The notes under the pieces: generated by a model
Database searches by the model: none
Told to the model about the DNA's origin: nothing
Seen by the model: the letters and a program-made list of their open reading frames with translations, nothing else
Program-made: the position numbers and the translations under genes
Shown: one piece after another, positions 12,361 to 23,124 of the stretch
Layout of the letters: each line of letters opens with the position of its first letter
Numbering within the stretch: the first letter of the stretch is position 1
NCBI GenBank assembly: GCA_019279435.1
Contig: JAAALK010000080.1
Coordinates: 33,510,778-33,574,777, forward strand
DNA from: Zizania palustris
Taxonomy: Eukaryota > Streptophyta > Magnoliopsida > Poales > Poaceae
Direction of reading: 5' to 3'
DNA length: 64,000 bases

Positions 12361-12477
12361 ATGTCCTCATCATTATCTTTTGAGGAGCGTTGGGTATCAA
12401 TGGTAGGCCATCGATTCGAAAGAATTTGTTGAGGCGCCCATTCACCCCCCTATGATCGCTACTCTCGGTCCTAAAAC
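12361..12477 (+). repeat. 3' end of the 5' LTR of element A
   Basis: About 110 bp match the reverse complement of the LTR of element D (58224-58330), sharing ATCTTTTGAGGAGCGTTGGG and CGCTACTCTCGGTCCTA. The rest of the LTR was displaced or lost where the preceding LTR-like repeat joins at about 12360. Confidence 0.8.
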
Positions 12478-12489
12478 TAGTATCAGAGC
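12478..12489 (+). other. primer binding site of element A (mutated)
   Basis: TAGTATCAGAGC, one G-to-A change from TGGTATCAGAGC, the site complementary to initiator tRNA-Met. Confidence 0.8.
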
Positions 12490-12537
12490 AAGGTTAGAGT
12501 TTTTCCATACCTTTGGCTCTAACCCAAGGTAACGATC

Positions 12538-14560
12538 ATGACTTCTGATATAAAGGTTCCATCTCTTGAGGTATTTGGCTATAACTATTGGAAGACTTGT
12601 ATGTGAACCTATCTATTGAGCCAGAGCTTAGGGATATGAGATATGTGTGTTCATGCTTCTTTCACTATGTGTCTGTCTACTGAGCGTACTACCCCTGAGT
12701 TAGTCACCGAGCATGACTTGAATAACAAAGCAGTGAACATTTTGTTTTCTAGTTTAGGTTCTAGTGAGTTTGAGCTTGTTAGCCATCTCGACATTTCTCG
12801 AGAGATCTGGGCTACCCTCTAGGCACACCATGAGGGGACAACTTAGGTCAAAGCTATTCTCTATCAGACCTACCGATGAGAATATGAAAATTTCTCAGAA
12901 AAGCCAGGTGAGACTGTTGAGGCTTTGTTTGGTCACTTTCAGTCGATCATTAACAAGCTTTGTGCCAACAAGGCCGACATAGATCAGTTGATCTCAGACC
13001 ATGAATAGGCACTCAAGGTTCTTCATACCTTGGACCCTAAGGTCTAGGAGATCAAGGTATCCTCCATTGTTGAGAGTGCTTCTTACGGTACCTTGACTGT
13101 CATAGAGCTTTTTAGTAAGCTCAAGGCCTCAGAGGTTGATATCCAGTTAATATAAAATCTCACTGGTTCTGGTTCCAAAACCCTGGCACTTGCAACACCT
13201 TCTACCGATGCTTCTTTGAGTTGTGTTTTGTCCTCCTTGATGTCTATCACTAAGGATCAGTTGGATCTTTTAGGAGATGATGATTTATGCTTGTTCAACA
13301 ACTTGGTTCACCATGTTTATGATAGTCGCATGCTTAAATGACATGGCACAAACCTAGTTGCTTTGATTGTGGTGATCCAGATCATTTCATCACCGACTGC
13401 CCCAAGTGGAACACTCACAAGAAGGGCATCGACGGTGGCTCCTACGACTCCAACAAGCACAACAGCTTTGACAAGTACACCTTCACCAAGGGCAAGCCCA
13501 AGACGAAGTTTTTCCGAAAGGCCCTGAAGGACAACTGGCATGAGAACAAGAAGCGGGACAAGGCCTTCTTCGCCGAGATGGAGAGGAGCTACTCCAAGCG
13601 ATCATCCTCTTCTCCCTCTTCATCGAGCTCAAGCAATGAGGAGATCATGATCAAGAAGGGGAAGGAGAAGGACATGGATGATCCGACTGACCTCTGATTC
13701 ATGGCTTTTGGGGACAAGACGAAGACTCGCCTACATCGCAGCAAGGGCATTTGCTCAATTGCTCTTGGGATAAAGAAGACAAGGGCTCCTCCAACAACTC
13801 TGACGATGACGATGAGAAGGTATCCTCTTATGAGCGAGAAGTTGTTGAATTACTTGAAGAGAATCATCAAGAGTTGAAGTATCGAGAGAAATTGCTTAGG
13901 AGGGTTAAGAAGAGGGTAGATGAGCTAGAGAGTGAGCTTGCTATGGCTAATAGCAAGATTGAGAGTATATATTCTTTCCCTTGCTTGGGTGAGAGTAGTG
14001 AGTGCCCCAACTATGAGGTGTTGCTAAGTGACCTGACTTCTCTAAAGTCCAGGTACACCGAGAGGGTGGATGAGAGAGACACTTTGGCCACTGAGCTTGA
14101 AAGCGCTCAACTGGAGTTGAAAGATTCTCATGCCTTAGTTGTCGTGCCTTGTAGATAATGTCCATCCCATTTAGTTGACCTAGCTGAGCTGAGAGCGAAG
14201 GGTGATGAGTAGTCTGGCGAGCTTGAGCGTCTTATACATGAGTTAGATCAGACCAAGCTTGAGCTTGAGACCTTGTCAGTTCCACCCACTATTTGTGAGA
14301 ACTGCTTGTCTCCTAGGATGTAGCTGATCAAGATGAAAGCTAAGGTCCAAAATCTTGAGAAGTTTGTTCAGATTGATGGAGAGTGTGAGATATGCTTCTC
14401 TCAGGTGGAGGTGCTAGATTCCTTGAGAGAGGAGTTAGCTGATGCTCAGAATGAGAACTCTTACCTCAATCAGATCTTGAGTTGGGTGAGTGCTAGAGAG
14501 CGTCAACTCGGCATGATGATCTAGTAGTTCAAGAGGCATGATGGGTTTGAAGTAGGTTAC
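12538..14560 (+). pseudogene. gag: gag of element A, 5' part
   Basis: Starts at the ATG at 12538 (MTSDIKVPSLEVFG). The N-terminal copia Gag region runs to about 13330 with repeated in-frame stops, mostly TAG or TGA where family members have CAG, CGA or TGG. A zinc knuckle (C-x2-C-x4-H-x4-C, starting CFDCGDPDH) lies at about 13355-13400, followed by a lysine- and serine-rich segment (to 13697) and a coiled-coil segment (13751-14158, 14333-14524). Element B interrupts the reading at 14560 and the gag continues at 32312. Not expressible as a whole. Confidence 0.82.
14556..14560. repeat. target-site duplication GTTAC, left side of element B
   Basis: GTTAC here and at 32307-32311, directly outside the two LTRs. 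Proves that 14561-32306 is one insertion. Confidence 0.95.
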
Positions 14561-15536
14561 TGTTGGGGGAATAGTTTTCCCTTGAACAGGGGCCAAATGA
14601 CGTCAGCCTCCGACAGCCTTCGGCCCGGAGCCCAACACCATCGAAGCCTGTTCCTCTCTGAAGAAGCTGTTTCCAAGTCCCAGGGTGCACTTCGGAGCCC
14701 GCTGGAGCGAAGCCCCCGAACCCCTTCGGAGCCCTCCACGGCGAAGCCCTCTAGAGCGAAGCCCTCAAGATCCCTTAAAGATTGCCAGAAGCTAAGTATC
14801 AGGCTAACTTCGAAGTTGGCCTCCGGGTCTTGTTCGGAGTTAGCCTTCGAGCCTCCTTCGGAGTTAACCTTCGAGCCTTGTTCGGAGTTAACCTTCGGGC
14901 TCTGTTCGAAGTTAACCTTCGGGCTACCTTCGGAACTCCTCAAAGCCAAGTCTCCGAGACCCCAGTTCGGAGCTTGGTTCGGAGTATACTTCGAAGCCCA
15001 CTTCGGAGTGTACTTCGAAGCCTTCCTCACAGCCTCCGCCTGAAGAGCTCCGGTCCCTACTCCGAACCCAAGAAAATATCCGTACTTCGCTACAGTGTAG
15101 AAGCCATACCGGGGGCCCTGTCGCCCCTAGTATGTCATTTAGCTGGTCAAGAGGTGACGTTGTCTGACACGTCTGTAAAGCTGTAAAGCACTTTTGTACA
15201 GTAGCTAGCTTCTCTTCCCCTCTTTTCCCCTATAAGCCTAGGGCTTATAGAGGGCATTTTGGTCTTTTCCTTAAGGCCTGTGTGCCTATAAAAGCAGGGC
15301 CAAGCCCTTGTAACGAGGGACCTTCTCCAGGGCCATGAACCCTGGGGTTAACTACTCCATACCGAGGCATACCATGCCAAATCCACCACAAACTGGACGT
15401 AGGACTATTATCCCCTAGGGGAGGTCCGAACCAGTATAAATCCTTTCTCCCTCTGAGAGAACCCTTCGAGGTTCATTTTACACACCATATACACACATAC
15501 AAAACCTGTGTTGTAGCTAACACAATTGCTACAACA
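14561..15536 (+). repeat. 5' LTR of element B (976 bp)
   Basis: TGTTGGGGGAATAG ... GCTACAACA. TATA box TATAAAAG at 15287-15294. Differs from the 3' LTR by a 34-bp and a 14-bp length change plus scattered substitutions, so B is clearly older than the Sirevirus inside it. Confidence 0.93.
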
Positions 15537-15557
15537 GTTGGCGCCGTCTGTGGGGAA
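15537..15557 (+). other. primer binding site of element B
   Basis: GTTGGCGCCGTCTGTGGGGA directly after the LTR. The TGGCGCCG core is the usual start of primer sites in many plant Ty3/gypsy elements. Confidence 0.8.
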
Positions 15558-16766
15558 CCTTAGTTCTAAAAGCTAAGTTCTTTGCCACTGTCTGCAACTC
15601 GAAGTGCGCTTGAGGGGAGCTTCGAAGCTTTTTTGCTTCGCGCACCCTTCGGCAAGGGGCTTCGGGTGCAGCTCGAAGGTCATCTTCGCCTTCCTCCATC
15701 CTTCACGTGTCGGAGCTCACCCTCCAGCAAGGGGCTCCGCTTCGTGTGTCGAAGGCCGTCATAGCCCCAGGGGCTACGAGGCAAGCCTTCACCCACTTTA
15801 CGAGGTAAGTACAATATCCGAAGTACCAATCTGCAATTACATTGATATAAATTCGAAGCCTGCTTCGCCTTAAAGCCGAAGTCCTGCTTCGCATTAAAGC
15901 CGAAGCCCTTCTTCGCCTTTAAATGCAAACTTTTGCTCCATTTTATTCAAAACCCGAAGCTTTGCTTCGCCTTATTTAAAATTCGAAGCCTTGCTTCGCT
16001 TTACAAAATCCGGAGCATCCTTCCGAAGGCTACACAGCACCTCCGAGCCCATAGCAGTGGGCTTTGAGACTTCCGGGCGACGGCTCGGCAAGTCCGGGAT
16101 TCCAGGCTCCGGCCTGATGCATCCCCAGGTCGAAGGTGGCCTAGGGTCGTAGGTGACGCAGAGTTGAAGGTGGCTCAACTATCACAGGTTCGGTGAATCC
16201 ACACCAAATATCCTTTTCACTACAGGACCAAGCTCAAGAAGCCTTGCTTCGCTATCTGAACACGCACTGAGGCCTCGCTTCGTGTGATGTGATCTAATAT
16301 AAAAATTAAGCATCTCGCAGTCGTACTTCGATTAAAATCTAAGTGTGTTTCAGAGCCTTGCTCACGCACAACATCACAATCCTAGCATGCCGAAGCATGC
16401 TTCGCTTAATTTGACTACGATGAAGCCTTGCTTCGCTCCAAATTAACGCGTTCGAAGCCCAAAAGAGGCCTTCACTCAATGTTTTCCAAGCATCCAAAGC
16501 CGCAAAAAGGAGCACCCCTTCGCATTTTTATTTTCCTGCACCAGCAATGGCTAAGTCCCTAGCTGCCACGAGCAAGGGGGGAAGCATGAATGCGAAGTGT
16601 GCGAATATAATACGCAGTACGAGCGTGACAAGCTAAAATTTAAGTCGTCAAAATATGCGAAGCATGCAGACGAAGTATGCAAATATAATAAACTCTATTC
16701 ATTGAATGATAATTGAGAAGTATGTTACAAATATACTTCGAAAACAAAACTACGAGTAGTCTGTAT
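15558..16766. other. internal region of element B, no gene seen
   Basis: Rich in GAAGC(C/T)TGCTTCG-like near-palindromes and CTTCG steps. Short open frames on both strands lack recognisable motifs. Likely leader, packaging or untranslated sequence of B. It ends at the Sirevirus target site. Confidence 0.6.
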
Positions 16767-16771
16767 CTAAG
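16767..16771. repeat. target-site duplication CTAAG, left side of Sirevirus copy 2
   Basis: CTAAG here and at 27662-27666, directly outside the LTRs of copy 2. Confidence 0.96.
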
Positions 16772-18785
16772 TGTTGGACCGGAAACGGCGACCAGAGGGG
16801 GGGTGAATGGGAGCTTTTAAAATTTCGGGCTAAAACTTAGCCTTCGGTTCTGTTCTGTCTTCTGCGGAACAGGCTTCGAACACAACCTTCGAAGGTCTGG
16901 TTCGGAGGTACTTCGACAGCTCCGAACACAGGCTTCGCAGGAGCAAAAGTTCGAAGCCAAGAAGACTTCGCTCCACTAACAACCCTCGAAAATCTACTCT
17001 GCTAAGTCAGTGCAGGCTCCGCACACGAGGTGCTTCGAGCAGGCTTCGCACTTCACCCTTCGCAAGAGTGGACAGCCCTCTGAGGACTTCGACCAAGTAC
17101 TTGGCGACAGCAACGGGTGCTGGGCTTCGTACCCGAAGGTCTACACGCACACGCAAATGGACTACGCTAAGGGCTTCGACACAAGAAGCACTACGGGAAC
17201 AGAACAGGGCTTCGCTAGTAAGCAGCGAGGTCTTGCCTCGTGTTACACAGAGCGACAGCACACTGTAAAGCACACTTCGCGATAAAAACACCCTTCGCCA
17301 AGACAGGCTCCGGTGAACTAAAAACTAGCAAGGTATGCAATACGAGCTCAAGCAAAAGCACAAAGAAGCAGGGCTTCGCTGCTTGAACAAGGAACACAAA
17401 ATATATTGAACTCAGAATGAAAACAGCGAGGTCTGTCTACAGGAGCTCAACAGTAAATGCTCAAAGTGTTAAATGTTACCTACCGAGCCCCCATATTTAT
17501 AGCCCACGGCTTCATCCTAAGGAAGTGACTACTTTACCCCTAGGGTTTACAACAGATTTGTCTCTACAGAACTAAGGGGTACAAAAGGTAGTCCACCTTT
17601 ATTTTGGAGGCTTCTCTGTCAGCTGCAGAGGGGACAGTGTCAGCCTTTTTCAGAACAGACAGTGTCAGCCTTTACAGAGTTGACTTCTGGAACCTCCCTT
17701 CGCACGCGAGGGGTGCGGAAGCTTCGGTGAGAAGCCTGCAGCCTGTTGGCCTTCGCTCCGCCGAAGAAGACCTTCGATACAGTGACGGTTTTGAGCCGAA
17801 GCCGTCAAAGCCCTTGGGCCTTCGCACCACCACCTCCGGAGTGGATCACCACGGCTTCGCAGCTACTCCGAGCTCGAACACCGTCCGTCCGTGTACCGAA
17901 GCCATGCATGGCCGAAGCACCTCAAGTCATCCTCACTCCGGAGCTAGCCTCGCTCCGAAGTCCTTCACACTCCGAAGCCCCACCTTCGGAGTACCACCCT
18001 TCGAAGTCCCTCCTTCGTCCAAGGCCTCCGCATGAAGCATTCCATGAGCACTTCGTCGCAGTGTCTCACTCCGAGCACACTCCTCGACGAGCCTCACCCG
18101 GACCATGCCTTCGATGCGCCTCGACTTCTGAGAACTTCGTCGGGCACCCTTCGAGTGTCTCCCTCCGGAGCACACATCGAACACCTTGCCTCCGCAGAGG
18201 ACTTGTTCCACCAACTCCGAAGTTACTCCATTCGGAGTACCTTCGAAGTGCCTCACCTCCGAGGACTTTGTCTCGGAGTACCTTCAGCCGAAGCCACGCT
18301 CCGCACTCTCTGCCTTCACCTGGCACGCCTCGACCCGAGGACCGACCCGGACCACCTTCGCAGCCACCGTGACGGAGCTCCCCGCTCCCTTGGCATCAAA
18401 CCACCCGCTTGACCCAAGTTCACCTGGCTCGAACCCTGTCCGTCGCCTCCGAAGTCCCTGCGCACCACAGACAAACAGACAAGTGTATCCAGTACTCCGG
18501 AGACCTCTCCGGGTTAGCAACCTCCGGCACACACTCCGGTGTACCGCCCAAAGTACCGAAGCCATCGGTACGAACCCAGTCATCGCGTACTGTCGGACCC
18601 CTCCGACAGGTACACTCCGCTGCACAGCTGCAGCAAGCAAACACCGAACACACTCCGGTGACACACCTCCGAACACCCTTCGGAGGTACCACCTCCGAAG
18701 CCCCTCCGGAGGTACCCTTCGAACAGAGGGTAAATAATCCTGTCAATCACTCATCACATACACCGAAACCACCCTTGGTTTCTCA
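16772..18785 (-). repeat. 3' LTR of Sirevirus copy 2 (2014 bp)
   Basis: TGTTGGACCGG ... GGTTTCTCA. TATA box on the minus strand at 17493-17501. Nested palindromes of CTCCGGAG and CCTTCGGAGG type cluster at 18480-18720, close to the U3 end, where Sirevirus LTRs carry conserved palindromic motifs thought to be regulatory. Open frames such as 17604-18372 recur identically in the other LTR and are not genes. Confidence 0.95.
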
Positions 18786-18796
18786 ATCTCCCCCTT
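18786..18796 (-). other. polypurine tract of Sirevirus copy 2
   Basis: Minus strand AAGGGGGAGAT, directly before the 3' LTR. This is where plus-strand DNA synthesis would start. Confidence 0.85.
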
Positions 18797-19953
18797 GATG
18801 AGTGCATTGACAACCAAATTGAAGTTCAAGAAAATGTAAAAATTTTCAGCACACAAGTGACCATAAAAACTCAAAAAGAGCCAAAGCATGTCACTTGATA
18901 AAAGAAATTTTTCTCCCCCTTTCTCAAAAGAGTAAAAGCCCTTTTTGGCAAATCTCCCCTTGATAAGAACTCCCCCTGAGTTAAGCAAATTTTTCTTCCC
19001 CTTTATGTCAAAAATTCCCCCTTTCGAAATTATGCCTTCTGGCGGTAGAGAACACAGCAAGTCTCTCCCCCTTTGGCAATGCAAGCATCAAGGAGCAGTC
19101 AAAAGATGCAAAGCTTCGAAATGAATAGAATTGCAAGGACATATAATGCAAAAATATGCCAACATTAAAACGAATGATCATGTGCTCAGCTCAATTTAAC
19201 AATCTGTGAAACAAGATGATGGCATGAGATTTTGTTATTTTGAAGTAAAAGCATCACCACTTAATCACAGCAGCTAGACATGTGAAGGCAAGGACTGCGC
19301 AAAACTAACAAATTCTACCCTAGACAGACAAGTCTTGTTCAAAAGGAGCTGTTGAAAGCAAACTTGATGAGCAATTAAATTTGTTGTTCTTTTCTTAATG
19401 CCAGGGGTTATTTGTTTGTCCACCTTATACTTTCCAATCAAGCCAAGCCTAGGCATGAAAGCCATCTGAAGCTTAAGGCGGTGATTTTGGCATACACTAC
19501 ACTATCCCAGTTCAGACCAATGTGCAATGGTAAGCAGTCCAGAATAGAGTAGTGCGACAAACAAACCCTCCTGGATCTTTTCATTTAAACCAGGCAAATC
19601 ATGGATTTTGATTTTGATTCAGATGAATGAAATATTGTGATGAATATCCATGAATAATGAACACATTTTTCAAGTTGCAAATTTTCGCATCCAAAGAACA
19701 GTGTCTTGCTGTCAAGTAGATAAAAGATAGCTAAAAGCAGTCCAGCCTAAACAAGCTAGATACAAGATTGTGCGGTGAGCAAGTTTTGATTTTAGAAAAT
19801 AAAACTTCATGCACAATCAATGTTCCAGACATATTTCATAGAGCTGAGCTGTCATGATTTCTTTGAGTTAAAAGCAGGCATATAATAGCAAAAGATGTAA
19901 GTGCAATTCCACACATAATGAGCATATGCAAGACAATTAAAATCAGCTCCCCC
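18797..19953 (-). other. 3' non-coding zone of Sirevirus copy 2 with extra polypurine tracts
   Basis: Between the pol stop and the 3' LTR. Further AAAGGGGGAG-like tracts (minus strand) lie near 18913-18921, 18952-18961, 18970-18977, 18995-19002, 19016-19023 and 19064-19073. The remainder is AT-rich. The longest open frames are about 100-120 codons without motifs, so no envelope-like gene is supported. Confidence 0.75.
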
Positions 19954-22900
19954 TCACAAAATGCCGTAAGGGTGACAAATGCCAAGTTCCCCACGCAAGT
20001 AAGCAAATCTAGAAGCATCGAGGGGTTTTGTAAAAATGTCGGCAAGCTGGTGTTGGGTATCAACATATTGAAGTTCAATATCACCCTTCTCATTGTGATC
20101 TCTGAGAAAATGATACCGTACATCAATGTGTTTGGTTCTGGAGTGCTGAACCGGGTTGTTTGCAATACAAATAGCACTAGTGTTATCACAGAAAAGTGGA
20201 ACACTCTTATAATCTAACCCGAAATCCCGCAAAGTGGAAACCATCCACAAAATCTGAGAGCAACAGCTAGCTGCAGCAACATATTCGGCTTCCGCCGTCG
20301 ATTGTGCAACACTAGACTGTTTGCGGGAAGACCAGCAAACCAGAGACGTACCCAGAAAATGACAAGTACCAGAGGTACTCTTCCTATCAATTCTACACCC
20401 AGCAAAATCCGCATCTGAATAACCTATAAGACATAAAGATGAAGACGATGAATACCATATGCCAAATTCAAGGGTGTGCTTGAGATACCTTAGAATGCGC
20501 TTAACCGCTTGGCGGTGCGAAGCTCGTGGTGAAGCCTGAAAACGAGCGCACAGACATACTGCGAAGTGTATGTCCGGCCTCGTGGCAGTCAAGTAGAGGA
20601 GGGAGCCGATCATGCTCCGAAACTCCTTCTGATCTACGGCTTCTCCATCTTCGTCAGGGTCCAATGCTACAGATGTAGCCATTGGAGTGGCGAGGGGCTT
20701 CGCATCGGACATGTCGAATTTCTTGAGCAGGTCCTTGGTGTACTTTGTCTGGTGGACAAAAGTACCTTGTTTGCTTTGCTTGATTTGCAAACCAAGGAAA
20801 AAGGTGAGTTCACCCATCATCGACATTTCAAACTCCCTGCTCATGGTATCTGCAAACTCGGCAACCAAAGCATGAGAAGAGCCACCAAAGATGATATCAT
20901 CCACATAAATCTGAACTAGGAGGAAATCTTTGCCATGCTTGAGAGTAAACAGTGTTTTATCAACAGAGCCCATCAAATACCCTCGCTCAAGCAGAAAAGA
21001 CTTAAGTCTATCATACCAAGCCCGAGGGGCCTGCTTGAGTCCATAAAGAGCCTTATGAAGTTTAAGGACTTTATGTGGGTACTTGGGGTTTTCAAAACCA
21101 GGGGGTTGTTTTACATAAACATCTTCACCTATGAAGCCATTAAGAAAAGCACTTTTGACATCCATTTGATAGAGTTTGAATCCCCGGGATGTCGCAAAGG
21201 CAAGCAAAATCCTAATGGCCTCAAGGCGAGCAACAGGTGCAAAAGTTTCAGTAAAATCAATCCCTTCTAGTTGAGAAAAGCCCTGAGCTACAAGTCTAGC
21301 CTTATTTCTAACAATTGTCCCATCCTCCCCTTGTTTATTTTTAAAAATCCATTTTGTTCCAATGAAATGAACATTTGGTGGAGGATCAACTAAAGTCCAG
21401 ACTTGGTTTCTTTCAAAATTCTCAAGCTCTTCATGCATGGCATTGATCCAACTAGAATCAGAAAGTGCATGACTAACATCTAAGGGCTCGAAAGAAGCAA
21501 CAAAAGCAGCATTAGTGAAATGAGCGTGAGAACGTGTTACCCTTTGATCAAGCTCACCAATGATCTGCTCGGGAGGGTGCATCCTTTGGACATGATGTGG
21601 AGCCTCGCGGCGGGATGCAGTCTCCCCCTCAACTTGTGCGTTGGATTGGTCCAAGATGACCGATGTTGAGGTAGTTGCTTCGGGACCTCGTGCCGAAGTA
21701 GTTGAAGCGGGGTCAGCTTCGGGGGTTGATGTCGAGGGTAGTAGGGGATCATCCTCGAATTCTCCGAGATCTTCTTCTTCGAATAAGGTCTGTTCCATGT
21801 CGTGTTCATTTGCCTGTTCAAGAGCAGAACTAACAGAGGGGGTTGATTCATCAAAAGTCACATCACATGACTCGATGAAAGTGTTAGTTTCCAAGTTATA
21901 AACACGATAAGAATGACCATGAGTAGTATAACCCAAAAAGATCCCGTCAGAAGATCGCGACTCAAATTTATCCAAGTTACCACGTTTTAGGATGAAGCAG
22001 CGACAGCCAAAAACTCGAAGATGAGTAACCTTGGGCTGTCTCCCAAAACGTAGCTCATAAGATGTCAAATTTAAAATTGAGCGCAAGAAAATTCGGTTTG
22101 AGATGTAACATGCTGTGTTCATGGCCTCAGCCCAGAATTTTCTAGGAGTCCTATGCTCATCAAGCATCGTCCTAGCCATCTCAACCAAAGTGCGGTTTTT
22201 CCTCTCAACAACACCGTTCTGTTGAGGAACCCGCGGAGCAGAGAATTGATGTTCTATGCCATGCTCCATGCAAAAGTCAACAAAGAGACTATTTTTGAAC
22301 TCGGTGCCATTATCGCTTCGAATGAATTTTAATGCACCAGGGAGTTCAGTGAAAAGTCTCAAAGCCAAGCTCCGAAAGTGTGAAAACACTTCATCCTTGC
22401 TGGCAAGAAAGAAGACCCAAGAGTAGCGAGAGAAATCGTCGACAATAACAAGTACATACCACTTGCCGCCTAAAGAACTAACCCGAGAAGGACCTACAGT
22501 GTCCATATGGAGAAGTTCTCTGGGCTGTTCAGTCATCACTGTGGTGACTGGCGAATGCGAAGCGGCAATCATTTTTCCATGTCGACATGGAGCGCAAACT
22601 AAATTCTTCTCAAACTTGAGCTTGGGCAATCCTCGGATCAAACCTAGGGCGCTCAGACGAGCGAGCAATTCAAAGCTCATATGCCCTAGTCTCCTATGCC
22701 ACTTCCAAAGCTCAGAAGTCGAATGTGCAACAAGACAATGAGAAGAACCAGACGATTCTGAAAAATCAGCTCCAAAAACTCTCCCAACCCTAAAGATCTT
22801 ACACACCACAACGCCATCTGAATTGAGCACTTGCGAAGTATCGCGATGAAATCGCACTTCGAAGCCCTCATCAAGCAACTGAGATACAGACAGCAAATTG

Positions 22901-23121
22901 TATCCCAGGTTTTCAACCAAAGCAACATCTTTGAGAGTGAAGTTCGAGTTAATTCTTACCACACCTTTACCTTTCACTCTACTCCTTCGATTGTTTCCGA
23001 AGGTGATATGTTCCCTTTGCTTGGTTGTGGTGAGGCTGGAGAACCAGTTTGCATCTCCGGTCATGTGGCGCGAACAACCGGAGTCCATGATCCAAGTGCC
23101 CTCCAAGCCTCGACCTGTCGC
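19954..23121 (-). CDS. pol: Pol polyprotein of Sirevirus copy 2 (protease-integrase-RT-RNase H)
   Basis: About 1050 open codons. Numbering from the TTG at 23106: protease DSG at 8-10; integrase zinc finger H137, H142, C171, C174; integrase triad D202, D265, E301 (the last two 35 residues apart, as is usual); a variable acidic linker at about 405-520; RT YVDD at 734-737 within the copia RT core (about 565-810); RNase H with D898/D900, E941 and D974. It would copy element RNA into DNA and integrate it. There is no ATG near the start: the frame is continuous with gag upstream across the UAG at 23122-23124, so expression needs readthrough or reinitiation. Stop codon at 19954-19956. No inactivating change seen. 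Confidence 0.95.
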   Translation of the reverse strand, partial: ATGRGLEGTWIMDSGCSRHMTGDANWFSSLTTTKQREHITFGNNRRSRVKGKGVVRINSNFTLKDVALVENLGYNLLSVSQLLDEGFEVRFHRDTSQVLNSDGVVVCKIFRVGRVFGADFSESSGSSHCLVAHSTSELWKWHRRLGHMSFELLARLSALGLIRGLPKLKFEKNLVCAPCRHGKMIAASHSPVTTVMTEQPRELLHMDTVGPSRVSSLGGKWYVLVIVDDFSRYSWVFFLASKDEVFSHFRSLALRLFTELPGALKFIRSDNGTEFKNSLFVDFCMEHGIEHQFSAPRVPQQNGVVERKNRTLVEMARTMLDEHRTPRKFWAEAMNTACYISNRIFLRSILNLTSYELRFGRQPKVTHLRVFGCRCFILKRGNLDKFESRSSDGIFLGYTTHGHSYRVYNLETNTFIESCDVTFDESTPSVSSALEQANEHDMEQTLFEEEDLGEFEDDPLLPSTSTPEADPASTTSARGPEATTSTSVILDQSNAQVEGETASRREAPHHVQRMHPPEQIIGELDQRVTRSHAHFTNAAFVASFEPLDVSHALSDSSWINAMHEELENFERNQVWTLVDPPPNVHFIGTKWIFKNKQGEDGTIVRNKARLVAQGFSQLEGIDFTETFAPVARLEAIRILLAFATSRGFKLYQMDVKSAFLNGFIGEDVYVKQPPGFENPKYPHKVLKLHKALYGLKQAPRAWYDRLKSFLLERGYLMGSVDKTLFTLKHGKDFLLVQIYVDDIIFGGSSHALVAEFADTMSREFEMSMMGELTFFLGLQIKQSKQGTFVHQTKYTKDLLKKFDMSDAKPLATPMATSVALDPDEDGEAVDQKEFRSMIGSLLYLTATRPDIHFAVCLCARFQASPRASHRQAVKRILRYLKHTLEFGIWYSSSSSLCLIGYSDADFAGCRIDRKSTSGTCHFLGTSLVCWSSRKQSSVAQSTAEAEYVAAASCCSQILWMVSTLRDFGLDYKSVPLFCDNTSAICIANNPVQHSRTKHIDVRYHFLRDHNEKGDIELQYVDTQHQLADIFTKPLDASRFAYLRGELGICHPYGIL

Positions 23122-23124
23122 CTA
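23122..23124 (-). other. in-frame UAG between gag and pol, copy 2
   Basis: The frame is CAT GTG TAG GCG ACA, open on both sides for hundreds of codons. The same stop stands at 2272-2274 in copy 1 and 52656-52658 in copy 3. Confidence 0.85.

Noticed and set aside
17604..18798. Several 100-200 codon open frames in the Sirevirus LTR, repeated identically at 26480-27665
   Set aside because: They are identical only because the LTRs are duplicates, occur in many frames, and are not kept open in the LTRs of copies 1 and 3.
18797..19953. Envelope-like gene downstream of pol, as in some Sireviruses
   Set aside because: Only ~120-codon frames without signal peptide, membrane segment or coiled coil.
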